This document shows positions 9,749-19,394 of a stretch of DNA of 64,000 bases, piece after piece. The first letter of the stretch is position 1. Each line of letters begins with the position of its first letter. The notes below the pieces were generated by a model that worked only from the letters and a program-made list of their open reading frames with translations, was not told where the DNA came from and did not search any database. Made by a program: the position numbers and the translations under genes. The DNA comes from Polynucleobacter alcilacus (lineage in GTDB: Bacteria; Pseudomonadota; Gammaproteobacteria; Burkholderiales; Burkholderiaceae). The DNA lies in the NCBI RefSeq assembly GCF_018881545.1, contig NZ_JACVQD010000001.1, positions 710,039-774,038 of the forward strand, read 5' to 3'.

Positions 9749-10845
9749 TAAGCCCGCCTTTCAAAATCACGCATAAACTCAACTAAGGCTTTAACGCCTT
9801 CCAATGGCATCGCGTTATAAATACTTGCACGCATGCCGCCCGCGGCTTTATGACCCCGTAGCGCAACCAAGCCAGCCGCAGACGATTGAGTCAAAAACTC
9901 TGCATTCAGGTTCTCATCTTTTAGGAAGAAAGTCACGTTCATGCGTGAGCGGCAAGCTTTTGTGACGCGATTTTCATACAAACTACTTTGATCTAAGAAG
10001 TTATAGAGTAAATCAGCCTTTTCTTGATTACGCTGTTCCATCACCTTCACGCCGCCTTGCTTGAGTAACCACTTAAATCCTAAGCCGGCCATGTAAATCG
10101 AGAAAGTGGGGGGTGTATTGATCATGGACTGGGTTCCAGCCTGTATAGACCAGTCCCAAATCGTTGGCGTAATGCCCATGCTGTGGCCAATTAAATCCTT
10201 GCGCACAATCACAATCGTCACGCCCGATGGACCGAGATTTTTCTGAGCGCCACCGAACCAAACGCCACACTGATTGATATCCATCTCCTTAGAGAGAATA
10301 TTGCTAGAAATATCTGCTACCAAGGGTACATCACCAACATCGGGGATATCTGGAAACTCAACACCACCGATAGTTTCATTCGCGCAGTAGAGCACATAGG
10401 CAGCATCATTTGATAACTGCCAAGATGATCGCGCGGGAATGGTATTAAACTTTTCAGCAGCAGACGAGGCTACTAAGTTGACTGCGCCATATTTCTGCGC
10501 TTCTTTATAGGATTTTTCTGACCAGACTCCAGTAACGATGTAATCCGCCTTAGGACCATTCTTAGCCAGTGGCATGAGATTCATTGGAATCGCTGCGTTC
10601 TGCCCTAAGCCACCACCTTGTAAGAGCAGAATTTCATAAGTGTCAGGGATGCTCATCAAGGTGCGTAAATCCTGTATCACCTCTTCATATACTTCCATGA
10701 AGTCTTTACTGCGATGACTGATTTCCATCACGCTAGTTCCAAGCCCGCGCCAGTTCAGCATTTCATCGGCGGCCTGCTGCAACACAGCTTCAGGTAAGGT
10801 TGCAGGCCCCGCAGCGAAATTAAAGATGCGGCGGTCGAAGCTCAT
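9748..10845 (-). CDS. serC: Phosphoserine aminotransferase
   Basis: SerC makes 3-phosphoserine for serine synthesis and also serves pyridoxal phosphate synthesis. The NFAAGPATLP N-terminus, SHRSKDF block and the PLP-lysine segment GGAQKNLGPSG (about residues 198-208) identify it. The length of 365 residues is typical. It follows gyrA by 27 bases, with a small stem-loop (TGACGC/GCGTCA) over the gyrA stop region, and precedes pheA. This gyrA-serC-pheA order is conserved in Betaproteobacteria. Confidence 0.96.
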   Translation of the reverse strand: MSFDRRIFNFAAGPATLPEAVLQQAADEMLNWRGLGTSVMEISHRSKDFMEVYEEVIQDLRTLMSIPDTYEILLLQGGGLGQNAAIPMNLMPLAKNGPKADYIVTGVWSEKSYKEAQKYGAVNLVASSAAEKFNTIPARSSWQLSNDAAYVLYCANETIGGVEFPDIPDVGDVPLVADISSNILSKEMDINQCGVWFGGAQKNLGPSGVTIVIVRKDLIGHSMGITPTIWDWSIQAGTQSMINTPPTFSIYMAGLGFKWLLKQGGVKVMEQRNQEKADLLYNFLDQSSLYENRVTKACRSRMNVTFFLKDENLNAEFLTQSSAAGLVALRGHKAAGGMRASIYNAMPLEGVKALVEFMRDFERRA

Positions 10846-10872
10846 CGTGTTAACTAATCGAGTGATGACGCC

Positions 10873-13584
10873 TTAAGCGTCACCCGCCGCATCAGAATTA
10901 GAATCGGTTGCTGGATCTGCAGATTCATCACCCTCTTCAGCATCATCAGTGCCCTCATCATCAGAATCACTTTCAGCAATACGCTGTAGACCTGACAATC
11001 GAGTACCTTCATCTACGTTGATCAAAGTCACGCCTTGAGTAGCGCGGCCCATCTCCCGAATTTCAGAAACGCGCGTGCGCACCAAGATGCCACCTGTGGT
11101 GATCAACATAATTTGATCTTCAGGAGAGACCAATGAAGCAGCGACTACTTTACCGTTGCGTTCTGTAGTCTGAATGGCAATCATGCCCTTAGTGCCACGC
11201 CCATGACGGGTGTATTCAGCGATTGGAGTGCGTTTACCAAAACCATTTTCAGTCGCAGTGAGAACGCTGCTTGGAACAGCCATACCATTCTCATCGACGA
11301 CTGCTGCTTCAGCACCTTCTGCAGCCTCAGCTGGAGCTACCAACATCGCAATGACTTGATGACCTACACCCAAGTTCATACCACGTACACCACGTGCCGT
11401 ACGACCCATTGGGCGAACATCATTCTCATCAAAGCGCACTGCTTTACCAGCGTCGGAGAACAACATCACATCATGTTGGCCGTCAGTAATCGCTGCACCT
11501 ACCAAGAAATCGCTCTCATTTAAGTCCACCGCAATAATGCCGGCCTTACGTGGGTTAGAGAAGTCTGATAAACGCGTTTTCTTCACTGTTCCAAGGCTAG
11601 TTGCCATAAAGACGTAATGATCATCTTGATAGCCCTTAATTGGGAGAATGACCGTAATTTTTTCGCCTTCGATCAACGGGAACATATTGACTATTGGCTT
11701 GCCGCGTGAGGTACGACTTCCTTGCGGAACTTCCCATACTTTGAGCCAATACATGCGACCACGATCGGAGAAACACAAAATAATGTCATGCGTATTTGCT
11801 ACAAAGAGTGTGTCAAACCAATCTTCATTCTTCGTTGCGGCTGCCTGTTTGCCACGTCCACCGCGCTTTTGCGCACGATATTCACTTAATGGCTGGCTCT
11901 TCATATAACCCGTATTGGAAAGAGTCACCACCATATCTTGTGGCGTAATCAAGTCTTCCGTAAAGAGTTCAGTTGCATTCATCTCAATGAATGAACGTCG
12001 ACCAGAATCGCCACCAGCAACGCCAAACTCAGCTTGAACTTCTTTTAACTCAGATTCAATCACAGAGGTCACACGCTCTGGCTTAGCTAATAAGTCCAGC
12101 AAGTCAGAAATTTCGGACATCACTTCTTTGTACTCACTCACAATCTTGTCTTGCTCAAGACCAGTCAAGCGCTGTAAACGCATCTGCAAAATTTCTTGCG
12201 CTTGACTATCTGATAGGCGATACAAACCGGAAGTTTGCATACCGTATTCAGGTAACAAACCTTCTGGACGGTAGGCATTACGACCGCCAGGCGTATCGGT
12301 CTCTGCGCGCGCCAACATCTCGCGCACCATTGAAGAGTCCCACGCTTTACTCATCAACTCTTGCTTTGCAATGACTGGATTCGCTGCTGCTTTAATAGTG
12401 GCAATGAATTCATCGATATTCGCTAATGCCACTGCTAAGCCTTCTAATACGTGACCACGATCACGCGCTTTGCGCAATTCAAAAATCGTTCGACGCGTTA
12501 CTACTTCGCGACGATGCTGCAAGAAGTACTCCAGCATTTGTTTCAAGTTCAACAAGCGTGGCTGGTTGTCTACCAATGCCACCATATTCATGCCGAAGTT
12601 ATCTTGTAGCTGAGTACTCTTATATAAATTATTGAGAACCACTTCAGGCACTTCGCCACGTTTGAGCTCAATCACAACCCGCATACCGGATTTATCCGAC
12701 TCATCCCGTAAATCAGAAATACCTTCGACTTTTTTCTCATTCACCAGTTCGGCAATGCGCTCGAGCAAGTTCTTTTTATTCACTTGATACGGCAATTCAT
12801 CAACGATGATGGCCTGACGAGCGCCTTTATCGATATCTTCGAAGTGAGTCTTCGCTCTCATTACCACACGGCCACGACCTGTGCGATAGCCCTCACGAAC
12901 CCCTTGAACACCGTAAATAATGCCGGCGGTAGGAAAATCCGGGGCTGGGATGATCTCAATCAGCTCGTCAATCGTACATTCTGGGTTGTGGAGCACATGT
13001 AGACAGGCCGTAATCACCTCATCCAGGTTATGCGGGGGAATATTGGTCGCCATGCCTACCGCAATGCCTGAGCTACCGTTAATTAGCAAATTAGGCACTT
13101 TTGCGGGAAGAATCAGGGGTTCTTTCTCACTACCATCGTAATTTGGCCCAAAATCAACGGTTTCCTTGTCCAAATCAGCCAAAAGCTCATGGGCGATCTT
13201 GCGCAGGCGGATCTCGGTATAGCGCATAGCAGCTGCGTTATCGCCGTCTACAGAGCCAAAATTGCCCTGCCCGTCAACCAGCATATAGCGCAGGGAGAAA
13301 TCCTGAGCCATACGAACGATCGTGTCATACACCGCAGAATCACCGTGCGGATGGTATTTACCGATTACATCGCCAACTATACGGGCAGATTTTTTGTAAG
13401 CTCGGTTCCAATCGTTGTTTAATTCATACATAGCGAATAAGACCCGGCGGTGAACCGGTTTGAGGCCGTCACGCACGTCTGGCAGGGCTCTGCCGACGAT
13501 GACGCTCATTGCGTAGTCCAAATAGGACCGCCGCATTTCGTCTTCGAGGGATATTGGTAGTGTTTCTTTAGCGGCTTGTTCCAT
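10873..13584 (-). CDS. gyrA: DNA gyrase subunit A
   Basis: GyrA is the DNA breakage-reunion subunit of gyrase, which supercoils DNA together with GyrB. Numbering matches E. coli: active-site Tyr122 in AMRYTE, and Ser83 and Asp87 in GDSAVYD of the quinolone-resistance-determining region, both the sensitive-type residues. The C-terminal beta-pinwheel begins near residue 530 and includes the GyrA box in the form QKRGGRG. The last 30 residues or so form an acidic D/E-rich tail. The 903 residues are slightly longer than the E. coli protein (875). Confidence 0.97.
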   Translation of the reverse strand: MEQAAKETLPISLEDEMRRSYLDYAMSVIVGRALPDVRDGLKPVHRRVLFAMYELNNDWNRAYKKSARIVGDVIGKYHPHGDSAVYDTIVRMAQDFSLRYMLVDGQGNFGSVDGDNAAAMRYTEIRLRKIAHELLADLDKETVDFGPNYDGSEKEPLILPAKVPNLLINGSSGIAVGMATNIPPHNLDEVITACLHVLHNPECTIDELIEIIPAPDFPTAGIIYGVQGVREGYRTGRGRVVMRAKTHFEDIDKGARQAIIVDELPYQVNKKNLLERIAELVNEKKVEGISDLRDESDKSGMRVVIELKRGEVPEVVLNNLYKSTQLQDNFGMNMVALVDNQPRLLNLKQMLEYFLQHRREVVTRRTIFELRKARDRGHVLEGLAVALANIDEFIATIKAAANPVIAKQELMSKAWDSSMVREMLARAETDTPGGRNAYRPEGLLPEYGMQTSGLYRLSDSQAQEILQMRLQRLTGLEQDKIVSEYKEVMSEISDLLDLLAKPERVTSVIESELKEVQAEFGVAGGDSGRRSFIEMNATELFTEDLITPQDMVVTLSNTGYMKSQPLSEYRAQKRGGRGKQAAATKNEDWFDTLFVANTHDIILCFSDRGRMYWLKVWEVPQGSRTSRGKPIVNMFPLIEGEKITVILPIKGYQDDHYVFMATSLGTVKKTRLSDFSNPRKAGIIAVDLNESDFLVGAAITDGQHDVMLFSDAGKAVRFDENDVRPMGRTARGVRGMNLGVGHQVIAMLVAPAEAAEGAEAAVVDENGMAVPSSVLTATENGFGKRTPIAEYTRHGRGTKGMIAIQTTERNGKVVAASLVSPEDQIMLITTGGILVRTRVSEIREMGRATQGVTLINVDEGTRLSGLQRIAESDSDDEGTDDAEEGDESADPATDSNSDAAGDA

Positions 13585-13744
13585 CTAGAAATAATATCAT
13601 TTTGATGACGGGTGGCCCCTATGCTAAGATTCTGTCAGTTTGTACGAAATTGAGATGTGTCGCTTTGCAGTTTTTTGCATCAAGGTAGGGCGAACTACAT
13701 TTAAGTTTGACTTTAATTAAAAAAGAGATTTTTGAGGACGAAAA
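13585..13744. promoter_or_regulatory. Divergent promoter region gyrA / OmpA-like gene
   Basis: These 160 bases separate the divergent gyrA and OmpA-like genes and must carry both promoters. I see no convincing -35/-10 pair at normal spacing on either strand. The OmpA-like gene has a clear Shine-Dalgarno, TTGAGGACG, just before its ATG. Confidence 0.45.
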
Positions 13745-14320
13745 ATGAACAAAACCCTGAAAGTGTTGCTCGCTTCTGTTATTACCGTTTCTGCTTCTGC
13801 AGCGATGGCTTCTGATAACTGGCAAAACGGCGACGGCGCCCTAAACTGGAAAAACGGCGACGGCACATTGTGCTGGCGTGATAACAACTGGACACCTGCA
13901 ACAGCCGCTAAGGGTTGTGATGGTGCTTTAGTTCCTGCTGCTGCTCCTGCTGCTGGCGTTAGCCAAAGCAAGATCACTTTGCAAGCTGACACACTTTATG
14001 ACTTTGACAAAGCTACATTGAAGCCAGAAGGAATGGCTACTTTGGACAAGATCGCTAGAGATTTGAGCAAGATCAAGTTAGAAGTCATTATTGCTGTTGG
14101 AAACACGGATAGCATTGGTACTGATGCATACAACATGGCCCTCGGTCAGCGTCGTGCACAGTCCGTTAAAGCTTACTTAGTAAGCAAAGGTGTTGACGGT
14201 AGCCGTATCTACACAGAATCAAAAGGCAAGAGCAATCCAGTTGCAAGCAATGCAACTGCTGAAGGCCGCGCTAAGAACCGCCGTACCGACATCGAAGTTG
14301 TTGGTACAGCAGCTAAGTAA
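13745..14320 (+). CDS. OmpA-family outer-membrane/periplasmic protein
   Basis: This is probably a peptidoglycan-anchoring envelope protein. Residues 1-22 are a signal peptide ending SAAMA. Next are two copies of a 9-residue unit (WxNGDGxLx) with a third partial copy, then an alanine/proline linker (about 55-72). Residues 80-190 form an OmpA C-terminal domain: LYDFDKATLKPEG, GNTDSIGTDAYN and AEGRAKNRRTDIEVV, the last carrying the peptidoglycan-binding arginines. No beta-barrel domain is present, so it is not a full OmpA porin. A strong terminator follows. Alternative names would be Pal-like or OprF-like C-terminal protein. Confidence 0.88.
   Translation: MNKTLKVLLASVITVSASAAMASDNWQNGDGALNWKNGDGTLCWRDNNWTPATAAKGCDGALVPAAAPAAGVSQSKITLQADTLYDFDKATLKPEGMATLDKIARDLSKIKLEVIIAVGNTDSIGTDAYNMALGQRRAQSVKAYLVSKGVDGSRIYTESKGKSNPVASNATAEGRAKNRRTDIEVVGTAAK
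13820..13873 (+). repeat. Two 27-bp tandem units inside the OmpA-like gene
   Basis: Units start at 13820 and 13847, with a partial third unit from 13874. Each encodes W-x-N-G-D-G-x-L-x. The repeat is in frame, directly after the signal peptide. Confidence 0.75.
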
Positions 14321-14334
14321 TTCACCTTACTTGT

Positions 14335-14363
14335 AAAAAAGCCCGCCTCGTGCGGGCTTTTTT
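14335..14363 (+). terminator. Rho-independent terminator after OmpA-like gene
   Basis: A perfect GCCCGC/GCGGGC stem with loop CTCGT is flanked by six A residues and six T residues, extending to an A-T stem. It ends transcription of the OmpA-like gene before ubiG. Confidence 0.9.
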
Positions 14364-14417
14364 ATTTCCGCTATATTCGTAGATTCCTTTATCAGCTCTC
14401 CTGAAAACCTTGCGACC

Positions 14418-15107
14418 ATGAACGTAGACCAATCTGAAATCGACAAATTTAGCGCCCTAGCCCATCGCTGGTGGGATCCCAATAGTGAATTCAAACCACT
14501 ACATGCAATCAATCCCTTGCGTCTGAACTGGATCAAAACCTTCGTTAATCTAGAAGGCAAGAAAGTGCTTGATATTGGCTGTGGTGGCGGCATTCTGGCT
14601 GAATCAATTGCGCAATCCGGCGCTGATACCACTGGCATTGATTTATCCGAGAAAGCACTCAAAGTTGCTGAGTTACATGCCTTAGAAGTAGGTGCTAGCC
14701 TCACTTACCGCGCGATCTCTGCTGAAGCGCTAGCCGATGAACAGCCAGAACAATACGACGTAGTGACTTGTATGGAGATGCTGGAGCACGTTCCTGATCC
14801 AGCTTCGGTGGTTAGGGCCTGCGCCAAACTCTGCAAGCCTGGTGGCACACTCTTTTTTAGCACTTTGAATCGCAATCCTAAGTCCTACTTATTTGCCATT
14901 ATTGGCGCAGAGTACATTCTTAAACTACTCCCAAAAGGCACTCACGAATACGCTAAATTTATTAAACCGTCTGAACTCCTTGCCTTTACTCGCCATGCAG
15001 GACTGGAGATGTTGGGTATGAAAGGTTTAAGTTATAACCCCCTCACTCAGGTTTATAGCCTCAGCGCCGATGTAGATGTGAATTACATGATTGCAGTTCG
15101 CAAGTAA
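14418..15107 (+). CDS. ubiG: Ubiquinone biosynthesis O-methyltransferase
   Basis: UbiG carries out both O-methylations in ubiquinone synthesis with S-adenosylmethionine. The N-terminus has the family block [22 protein letters not shown] motif I is [13 protein letters not shown] at about residues 49-61, and the acidic residue ending motif II is in [18 protein letters not shown] is the post-motif region typical of UbiG. The length of 229 residues fits. It is followed 20 bases later by gph, a ubiG-gph order common in proteobacteria. Confidence 0.95.
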   Translation: MNVDQSEIDKFSALAHRWWDPNSEFKPLHAINPLRLNWIKTFVNLEGKKVLDIGCGGGILAESIAQSGADTTGIDLSEKALKVAELHALEVGASLTYRAISAEALADEQPEQYDVVTCMEMLEHVPDPASVVRACAKLCKPGGTLFFSTLNRNPKSYLFAIIGAEYILKLLPKGTHEYAKFIKPSELLAFTRHAGLEMLGMKGLSYNPLTQVYSLSADVDVNYMIAVRK

Positions 15108-15127
15108 GTGAAAGCGCAAATCAAAGC

Positions 15128-15808
15128 ATGAGTAATTTAACAAGCCCCTATCACGGGATCTTTTTTGATTTAGATGGCACATTAGTCGATACCGCACCGG
15201 ATTTAGTAGCGGCAATCAATCAATTGCTTGTAGCGCGTAATTTATCTCCAAAGCCATATGAATTTCTGCGGCCTTATGCGTCCGCAGGAGCGCGTGGCTT
15301 ACTCGAAGGCGCGTTTGGTATCGGCACCGATCACCCGGATTTCATTCCTTTGCGGGATGAGTTCTACAGTAATTATGAAAAAGCATTGTTTGTAAATAGC
15401 AAACTATTTGATGGCATGGATCATCTACTAAATCAAATGGATGAAGCCAAACTCCCTTGGGGAATTATTACCAATAAGAGTGAGCGCTTTACAAACCCCC
15501 TGACGGATCTCATGGGACTGCGTCAGAGGGCTATTTCTACAGTATCCGGTGACACGACACCGCACTCAAAGCCACATCCAGAACCCCTTTTGCATGCTGC
15601 CAGAGTGGCCAATATCGATCCCACGAAGTCTATCTACGTAGGTGACGACCTTAGAGACATTGTTGCAGGGAAAGCTGCAGGCATGCTAACCGTTGCAGCT
15701 AGTTATGGTTACTGTGGCTGCAAAGAGCATCCTGAGGCCTGGGGGGCTGATTTCCTCATTAATAAACCCCTTGATTTGCTGCAAATCATCTTTCCCAATA
15801 AGGGATAA
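15128..15808 (+). CDS. gph: Phosphoglycolate phosphatase (HAD family)
   Basis: The protein likely dephosphorylates 2-phosphoglycolate. The nucleophile motif FDLDGTLVDTAPDL begins near residue 12, with the cap domain behind it. Motif III lysine is in ITNKSERF, and the motif IV acidic residues are in VGDDLRDIVAGKAAGM. The length of 226 residues is normal for Gph. The second function of this family in such neighbourhoods (N-acetylmuramic acid 6-phosphate phosphatase, MupP-like) cannot be excluded by eye. Confidence 0.87.
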   Translation: MSNLTSPYHGIFFDLDGTLVDTAPDLVAAINQLLVARNLSPKPYEFLRPYASAGARGLLEGAFGIGTDHPDFIPLRDEFYSNYEKALFVNSKLFDGMDHLLNQMDEAKLPWGIITNKSERFTNPLTDLMGLRQRAISTVSGDTTPHSKPHPEPLLHAARVANIDPTKSIYVGDDLRDIVAGKAAGMLTVAASYGYCGCKEHPEAWGADFLINKPLDLLQIIFPNKG

Positions 15809-15819
15809 GCCAAAAGATA

Positions 15820-15850
15820 TTGGGCAATTTCAGGCTGGACGCTTTAAAAT
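15820..15850 (+). promoter_or_regulatory. Possible ssrA promoter
   Basis: A TAAAAT -10-like hexamer at 15845-15850 lies 24 bases before the mature tmRNA 5' end. The best upstream match to a -35 is TTGGGC at 15820-15825, with a spacing of 19, longer than ideal. Confidence 0.4.
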
Positions 15851-15873
15851 AAGGTTTCTTATGCATGAACTCT

Positions 15874-16232
15874 GGGGTCGACATGGTTTCGACGTGGATT
15901 ACAAAGCATCAAGGGCATACCGAGGACCCGTTATCTCGTAAATCAATGGGAATGTAATAACTGCAAACGACGAACGTTTCGCACTAGCCGCTTAAATGCG
16001 GTTGCCCCTGAACTGATTCTCTCTTGGGTCAGGTAGCGCAAGCTACATCAGGGTCATTTACAAGAGATAAGATCACTTCATGTCACGGGGAATGATTCGA
16101 AAATTTAGTGAATCGTCAATAAGGAACGTGTCAATCCGTGCCTAACTGATTAAATCAAACGATATGACTAAGTATGTAGAACTTGTTGTGGAGGATTTGC
16201 GGACGCGGGTTCGATTCCCGCCGACTCCACCA
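15874..16232 (+). ncRNA. ssrA: Transfer-messenger RNA (tmRNA)
   Basis: tmRNA with SmpB rescues stalled ribosomes and tags the nascent peptide for degradation. The 5' end GGGGTCG pairs with CGACTCC near the 3' end, including the G3-U pair recognised by alanyl-tRNA synthetase, and the gene encodes its own CCA end. The T-arm GGTTCGATTCC is present. The tag frame runs from GCA at 15963 to TAA at 15995 and reads ANDERFALAA. It is a one-piece tmRNA of about 359 nt. Confidence 0.97.
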
Positions 16233-16264
16233 TTCACTAGCCATCTCTTTTAATGGCTGCAACT

Positions 16265-16298
16265 AACCTCTTCATCCAATTGGATTTAGAGGTTTTTT
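16265..16298 (+). terminator. Rho-independent terminator of ssrA
   Basis: A 7-bp outer stem (AACCTCT/AGAGGTT) and a 4-bp inner stem (ATCC/GGAT, loop AATT) are followed by a run of T residues. It lies about 30 bases after the CCA end. Confidence 0.85.
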
Positions 16299-16312
16299 GT
16301 TGATACCCTAAC

Positions 16313-18178
16313 CTAATCAGCCTCTATTGCAATGTGGTCCGGCACCAAGTGCTCCCGATAGCGCTGATACATTTGGGTGTAGGCAGCCTCTAGATGTTTA
16401 GTAAAAAGCGCTGTATTGAAGAGCGGCTTGGTTAGGCGGTTAGCATGTAAGCGATTTTTTATCAGCTGCAATTTTTGGGGATGAGTAGCCAACTCAATAG
16501 CTAAGCTCTCATACTGCTCTTGGGAGTATGTAATTAATTCATTAAGCCCAATCGCATTTAATAAGCTAGCGGCGACTCTTCCTGGGAAAGTATCACCCAC
16601 ACAAGTGACTACTGGTAACTCTGCCCACAAAGCATCGCTTGCAGTTGTATGGGCATTGTAAGGAAGTGTATCTAAGAAAAGATTTGCAACTTGGTGTCTA
16701 GCAAGATGTTCAGGAAGAGGCAACCTAGTGGCAAAAATAATTCTGTCTGGTGAAATACCCCGTTTCAAAGCCTCCGATTTGAGATTTCTGACTGCGGGAG
16801 CATTATCTTCAATTAACCAAAGGATACTAGCATCCACCGCTTTGAGAATTCTCATCCAACCATCAAAAGTTTCTGGTGTAATTTTGTAACTGTTATTAAA
16901 GCAGCAAAAAATAAATCCTGATTCGGGTAAACCCAATTCCTTCCTTGTGAGTTTCTGATCTGCAATGACTCGCTTTGAATCATTCGCTTGATAGGTATTC
17001 GGAAGATAGGCCACTTTTTCAACATAAAACTGGCGGCTCGCTGGAGGGATGACAAATGAATCTGCAATGATGTAATCCATATACTCAGCTCCCAGCGTCC
17101 CCGGAAAGCCAAGGTAATTCACCTGAATAGGTGCAACGTGATGCGCAAAAATATTTTGCCGAGCTTCTCCAAAGTATCCATTTAAGTTAACCAAAATATC
17201 AATTTTCAAATCCTGAATTAACTGGATAACTAATTGGTCTGTCATATGACTGATATTGATGATTTCCTTAAAGGCCTTTTCCATTCTAGGGCGAAGCTTA
17301 CCGCCATCATTCCAGCCATTATCCAAGGCGTAGACATCGAAACGCTGATGATCGTGAGACTCATAGACACCAGCCATCAAAACAGATGTGGCTTGATCCC
17401 TAAACTCTCCACACAAATAAGCAATTCGAATTTTTCGCTCACCTGATTCGATAGCTCTAACAGAGGTCGTTTTAGCTGCAGGAAATCTCGTCTCTACAAA
17501 AAGTTTTGCGGCCAATAAAAGATCACTTTCTGACCTAGATATCCCCTGGAAACCAAATGGCTCAACAACCTTTTCATGATTGCGTAAGTCTTGCTGCACT
17601 TTTAAACACAATCCTTCTAAATCCTGCCAATCACAGATGAGCATTTTATAATGCAGAATAATTCCCAGTAAAAAAGGTTCGGATGGCCTCATCTGATACG
17701 CTGTGATGTAGGCATGCAAAGCTTCTTCATAACGCTTTAATTCACCGAAAATCTTGCCCTTATTGAACCAAGCCTCCATTAAATCCGGCTTGAGTGCTAT
17801 AGCTCTTTCATAGCAATCAAGAGCGTCCTCACGTTGTCTTAAGTTGTCAAGACTTCTCCCATAGTTAAGCCAAGCATCTTGATTTACGGGGTCTAATTCA
17901 ACTGCCTTGAGATGATGCTGAATAGCATCTGACTCCCTTTGTAGAGATGAAAAAGCTTTTGCAATATTGAAATGAAGCAGGGGGTTGTCTGGAGTAAATT
18001 CCAAACACTGATTCAGAAAAATTAAGGCATCATCTGGACGACCTTGCATTCCATAAACGATTCCCATCAAATGCAAAGCTTCTGGATTATGAGGCTCTAA
18101 CTGAACAATCCCTTTTAGCAGAAGTTCAGCCTCGCCTAATTTATTTGACTGCAAAGCGTCGAAGACTTTTTGGAGCAT
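16313..18178 (-). CDS. TPR protein with O-GlcNAc-transferase-like glycosyltransferase domain
   Basis: The protein joins an N-terminal TPR array (about residues 1-190, at least four repeats) to a family 41 glycosyltransferase-like region (about 245-610), the arrangement of eukaryotic OGT and plant SPINDLY. Visible OGT-type blocks are AHHVAPIQVNYLGFPGTLG, IFCCFNNSYKITPETF and the UDP-sugar loop region LFLDTLPYNAHTTASDALWA. In bacteria such proteins glycosylate HMW-type adhesins or cytoplasmic/flagellar proteins; the target here is unknown. It stands alone, downstream of the ssrA terminator on the opposite strand. No signal peptide is seen, so it is probably cytoplasmic. Confidence 0.85.
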   Translation of the reverse strand: MLQKVFDALQSNKLGEAELLLKGIVQLEPHNPEALHLMGIVYGMQGRPDDALIFLNQCLEFTPDNPLLHFNIAKAFSSLQRESDAIQHHLKAVELDPVNQDAWLNYGRSLDNLRQREDALDCYERAIALKPDLMEAWFNKGKIFGELKRYEEALHAYITAYQMRPSEPFLLGIILHYKMLICDWQDLEGLCLKVQQDLRNHEKVVEPFGFQGISRSESDLLLAAKLFVETRFPAAKTTSVRAIESGERKIRIAYLCGEFRDQATSVLMAGVYESHDHQRFDVYALDNGWNDGGKLRPRMEKAFKEIINISHMTDQLVIQLIQDLKIDILVNLNGYFGEARQNIFAHHVAPIQVNYLGFPGTLGAEYMDYIIADSFVIPPASRQFYVEKVAYLPNTYQANDSKRVIADQKLTRKELGLPESGFIFCCFNNSYKITPETFDGWMRILKAVDASILWLIEDNAPAVRNLKSEALKRGISPDRIIFATRLPLPEHLARHQVANLFLDTLPYNAHTTASDALWAELPVVTCVGDTFPGRVAASLLNAIGLNELITYSQEQYESLAIELATHPQKLQLIKNRLHANRLTKPLFNTALFTKHLEAAYTQMYQRYREHLVPDHIAIEAD

Positions 18179-18218
18179 TTGAAGACTTAAGTTTATTTTG
18201 GATTAATTTTATAGCTAT

Positions 18219-19394
18219 TTAGGCTACTGCCAAACGCCATAAGGAGGTCAGTTCTGCGGAACGGGCTTTGTACAGGGCATTTTCCTTATCAAACACCTTT
18301 TGATGTGTAGGTTTAGTATCTAGGCGTCCAAGAACCTTCAACCCTGCATCCTCAATCCAAGCAAGTAACTCCTCTCGAGTTCGTAAACCCAAGTGCTCAG
18401 CTAAATCTGAAAGAATGAGCCATCCCTCACCACCAATCAACAGGTGATCTTTCAGATTTTCCAGAAATCCTTTTAACATTTGACTCTCAGGGTCATATAT
18501 AGCCTGTTCAAGTGAAGAGCTAGGTCTTGCTGGCAGCCATGGTGGATTACAAACAATCAGCGCTGCTTTTTCTTCTGGAAATAGGTTTATTTTCAGAATT
18601 TCGATCTGGGAGGATAAACCTAGGCGTGCAATATTTTCTTGAGCGCAGGCAATAGCACGATCGTCAATATCTGTTGCCACAATTTTTTTGATCTCTCGCA
18701 TCGCCAATACAACTGACAACACACCCGTGCCCGTCCCAATATCAAAGGCAATAGAATTTTTCTGTAGGGAAATCGGCAGAGGTACCTTCAGAAGTAATTC
18801 AATATATTCACCACGTATGGGCGAAAATACTCCGTAGTGCGGATGGATACGAATTTCTTCATCATCCCTCGCTAGAACTGGTACTCCCTTCTTACGCCAC
18901 TCGTGAGCGCTAATAACACCAAGCAACTCCCGCAATGAAATGACATAAGGCTCTATCTGCTCTCCATAAGCCTCAAGGCAGGCTTGGTAAACATCAGGCG
19001 CACGTCTTAAGGAGATTGTATGGTCAGCGTTAATCTGTATGAGAATCATCCCAAGGATGCGAGCCCGTTGCGATTGAGCAAGGCGATGAAGATTGAACGT
19101 ATCTAAAGAACTTTTAGTTTTCTCTTTTACAACTCTATCGGCTCTAGTGGATTTCTTGGAGGGTTTATCCACCCTTCTCACTAAAGCTTGTAAGAGCTGC
19201 TTGGCATTCTGAAAGTCGCCCCGATAGAGTATTGCCCTACCTTCACACGCCAATCGATAGGCCGCATCTGCTGTTAATGTGTCATCACCAAGAGTCACTT
19301 TTTGATGAGGTCTGATGGCATGTTCTGAATGCCATTTTGCAGAGCAAGTATTTTCGCCCTCATCCCATTGAATCATGTATTTAAGTTGCGTCAA
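18219..19394 (-). CDS. Class I SAM-dependent methyltransferase (HemK/RlmG-like)
   Basis: Motif I FDIGTGTGVLSVVLA is near residue 218, followed by the ATDIDDRAI acidic motif and NPPW at about residue 288, the (N/D)PP(Y/F/W) motif of N-methylating enzymes acting on a planar nitrogen in protein glutamine, DNA or RNA. The roughly 200-residue N-terminal part has no recognised fold by eye. The substrate is unknown. The assigned start is a TTG immediately after the upstream gene's stop; an ATG six codons in is an alternative, and neither has a good Shine-Dalgarno. It is the last gene of a Bug-CMD-methyltransferase operon. Confidence 0.75.
   Translation of the reverse strand: MTQLKYMIQWDEGENTCSAKWHSEHAIRPHQKVTLGDDTLTADAAYRLACEGRAILYRGDFQNAKQLLQALVRRVDKPSKKSTRADRVVKEKTKSSLDTFNLHRLAQSQRARILGMILIQINADHTISLRRAPDVYQACLEAYGEQIEPYVISLRELLGVISAHEWRKKGVPVLARDDEEIRIHPHYGVFSPIRGEYIELLLKVPLPISLQKNSIAFDIGTGTGVLSVVLAMREIKKIVATDIDDRAIACAQENIARLGLSSQIEILKINLFPEEKAALIVCNPPWLPARPSSSLEQAIYDPESQMLKGFLENLKDHLLIGGEGWLILSDLAEHLGLRTREELLAWIEDAGLKVLGRLDTKPTHQKVFDKENALYKARSAELTSLWRLAVA

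Noticed and set aside
15874-18178. Possible genomic island integrated at the 3' end of ssrA
   Set aside because: No integrase gene and no second copy of the tmRNA 3' end were noticed in the window; the ssrA terminator is intact.
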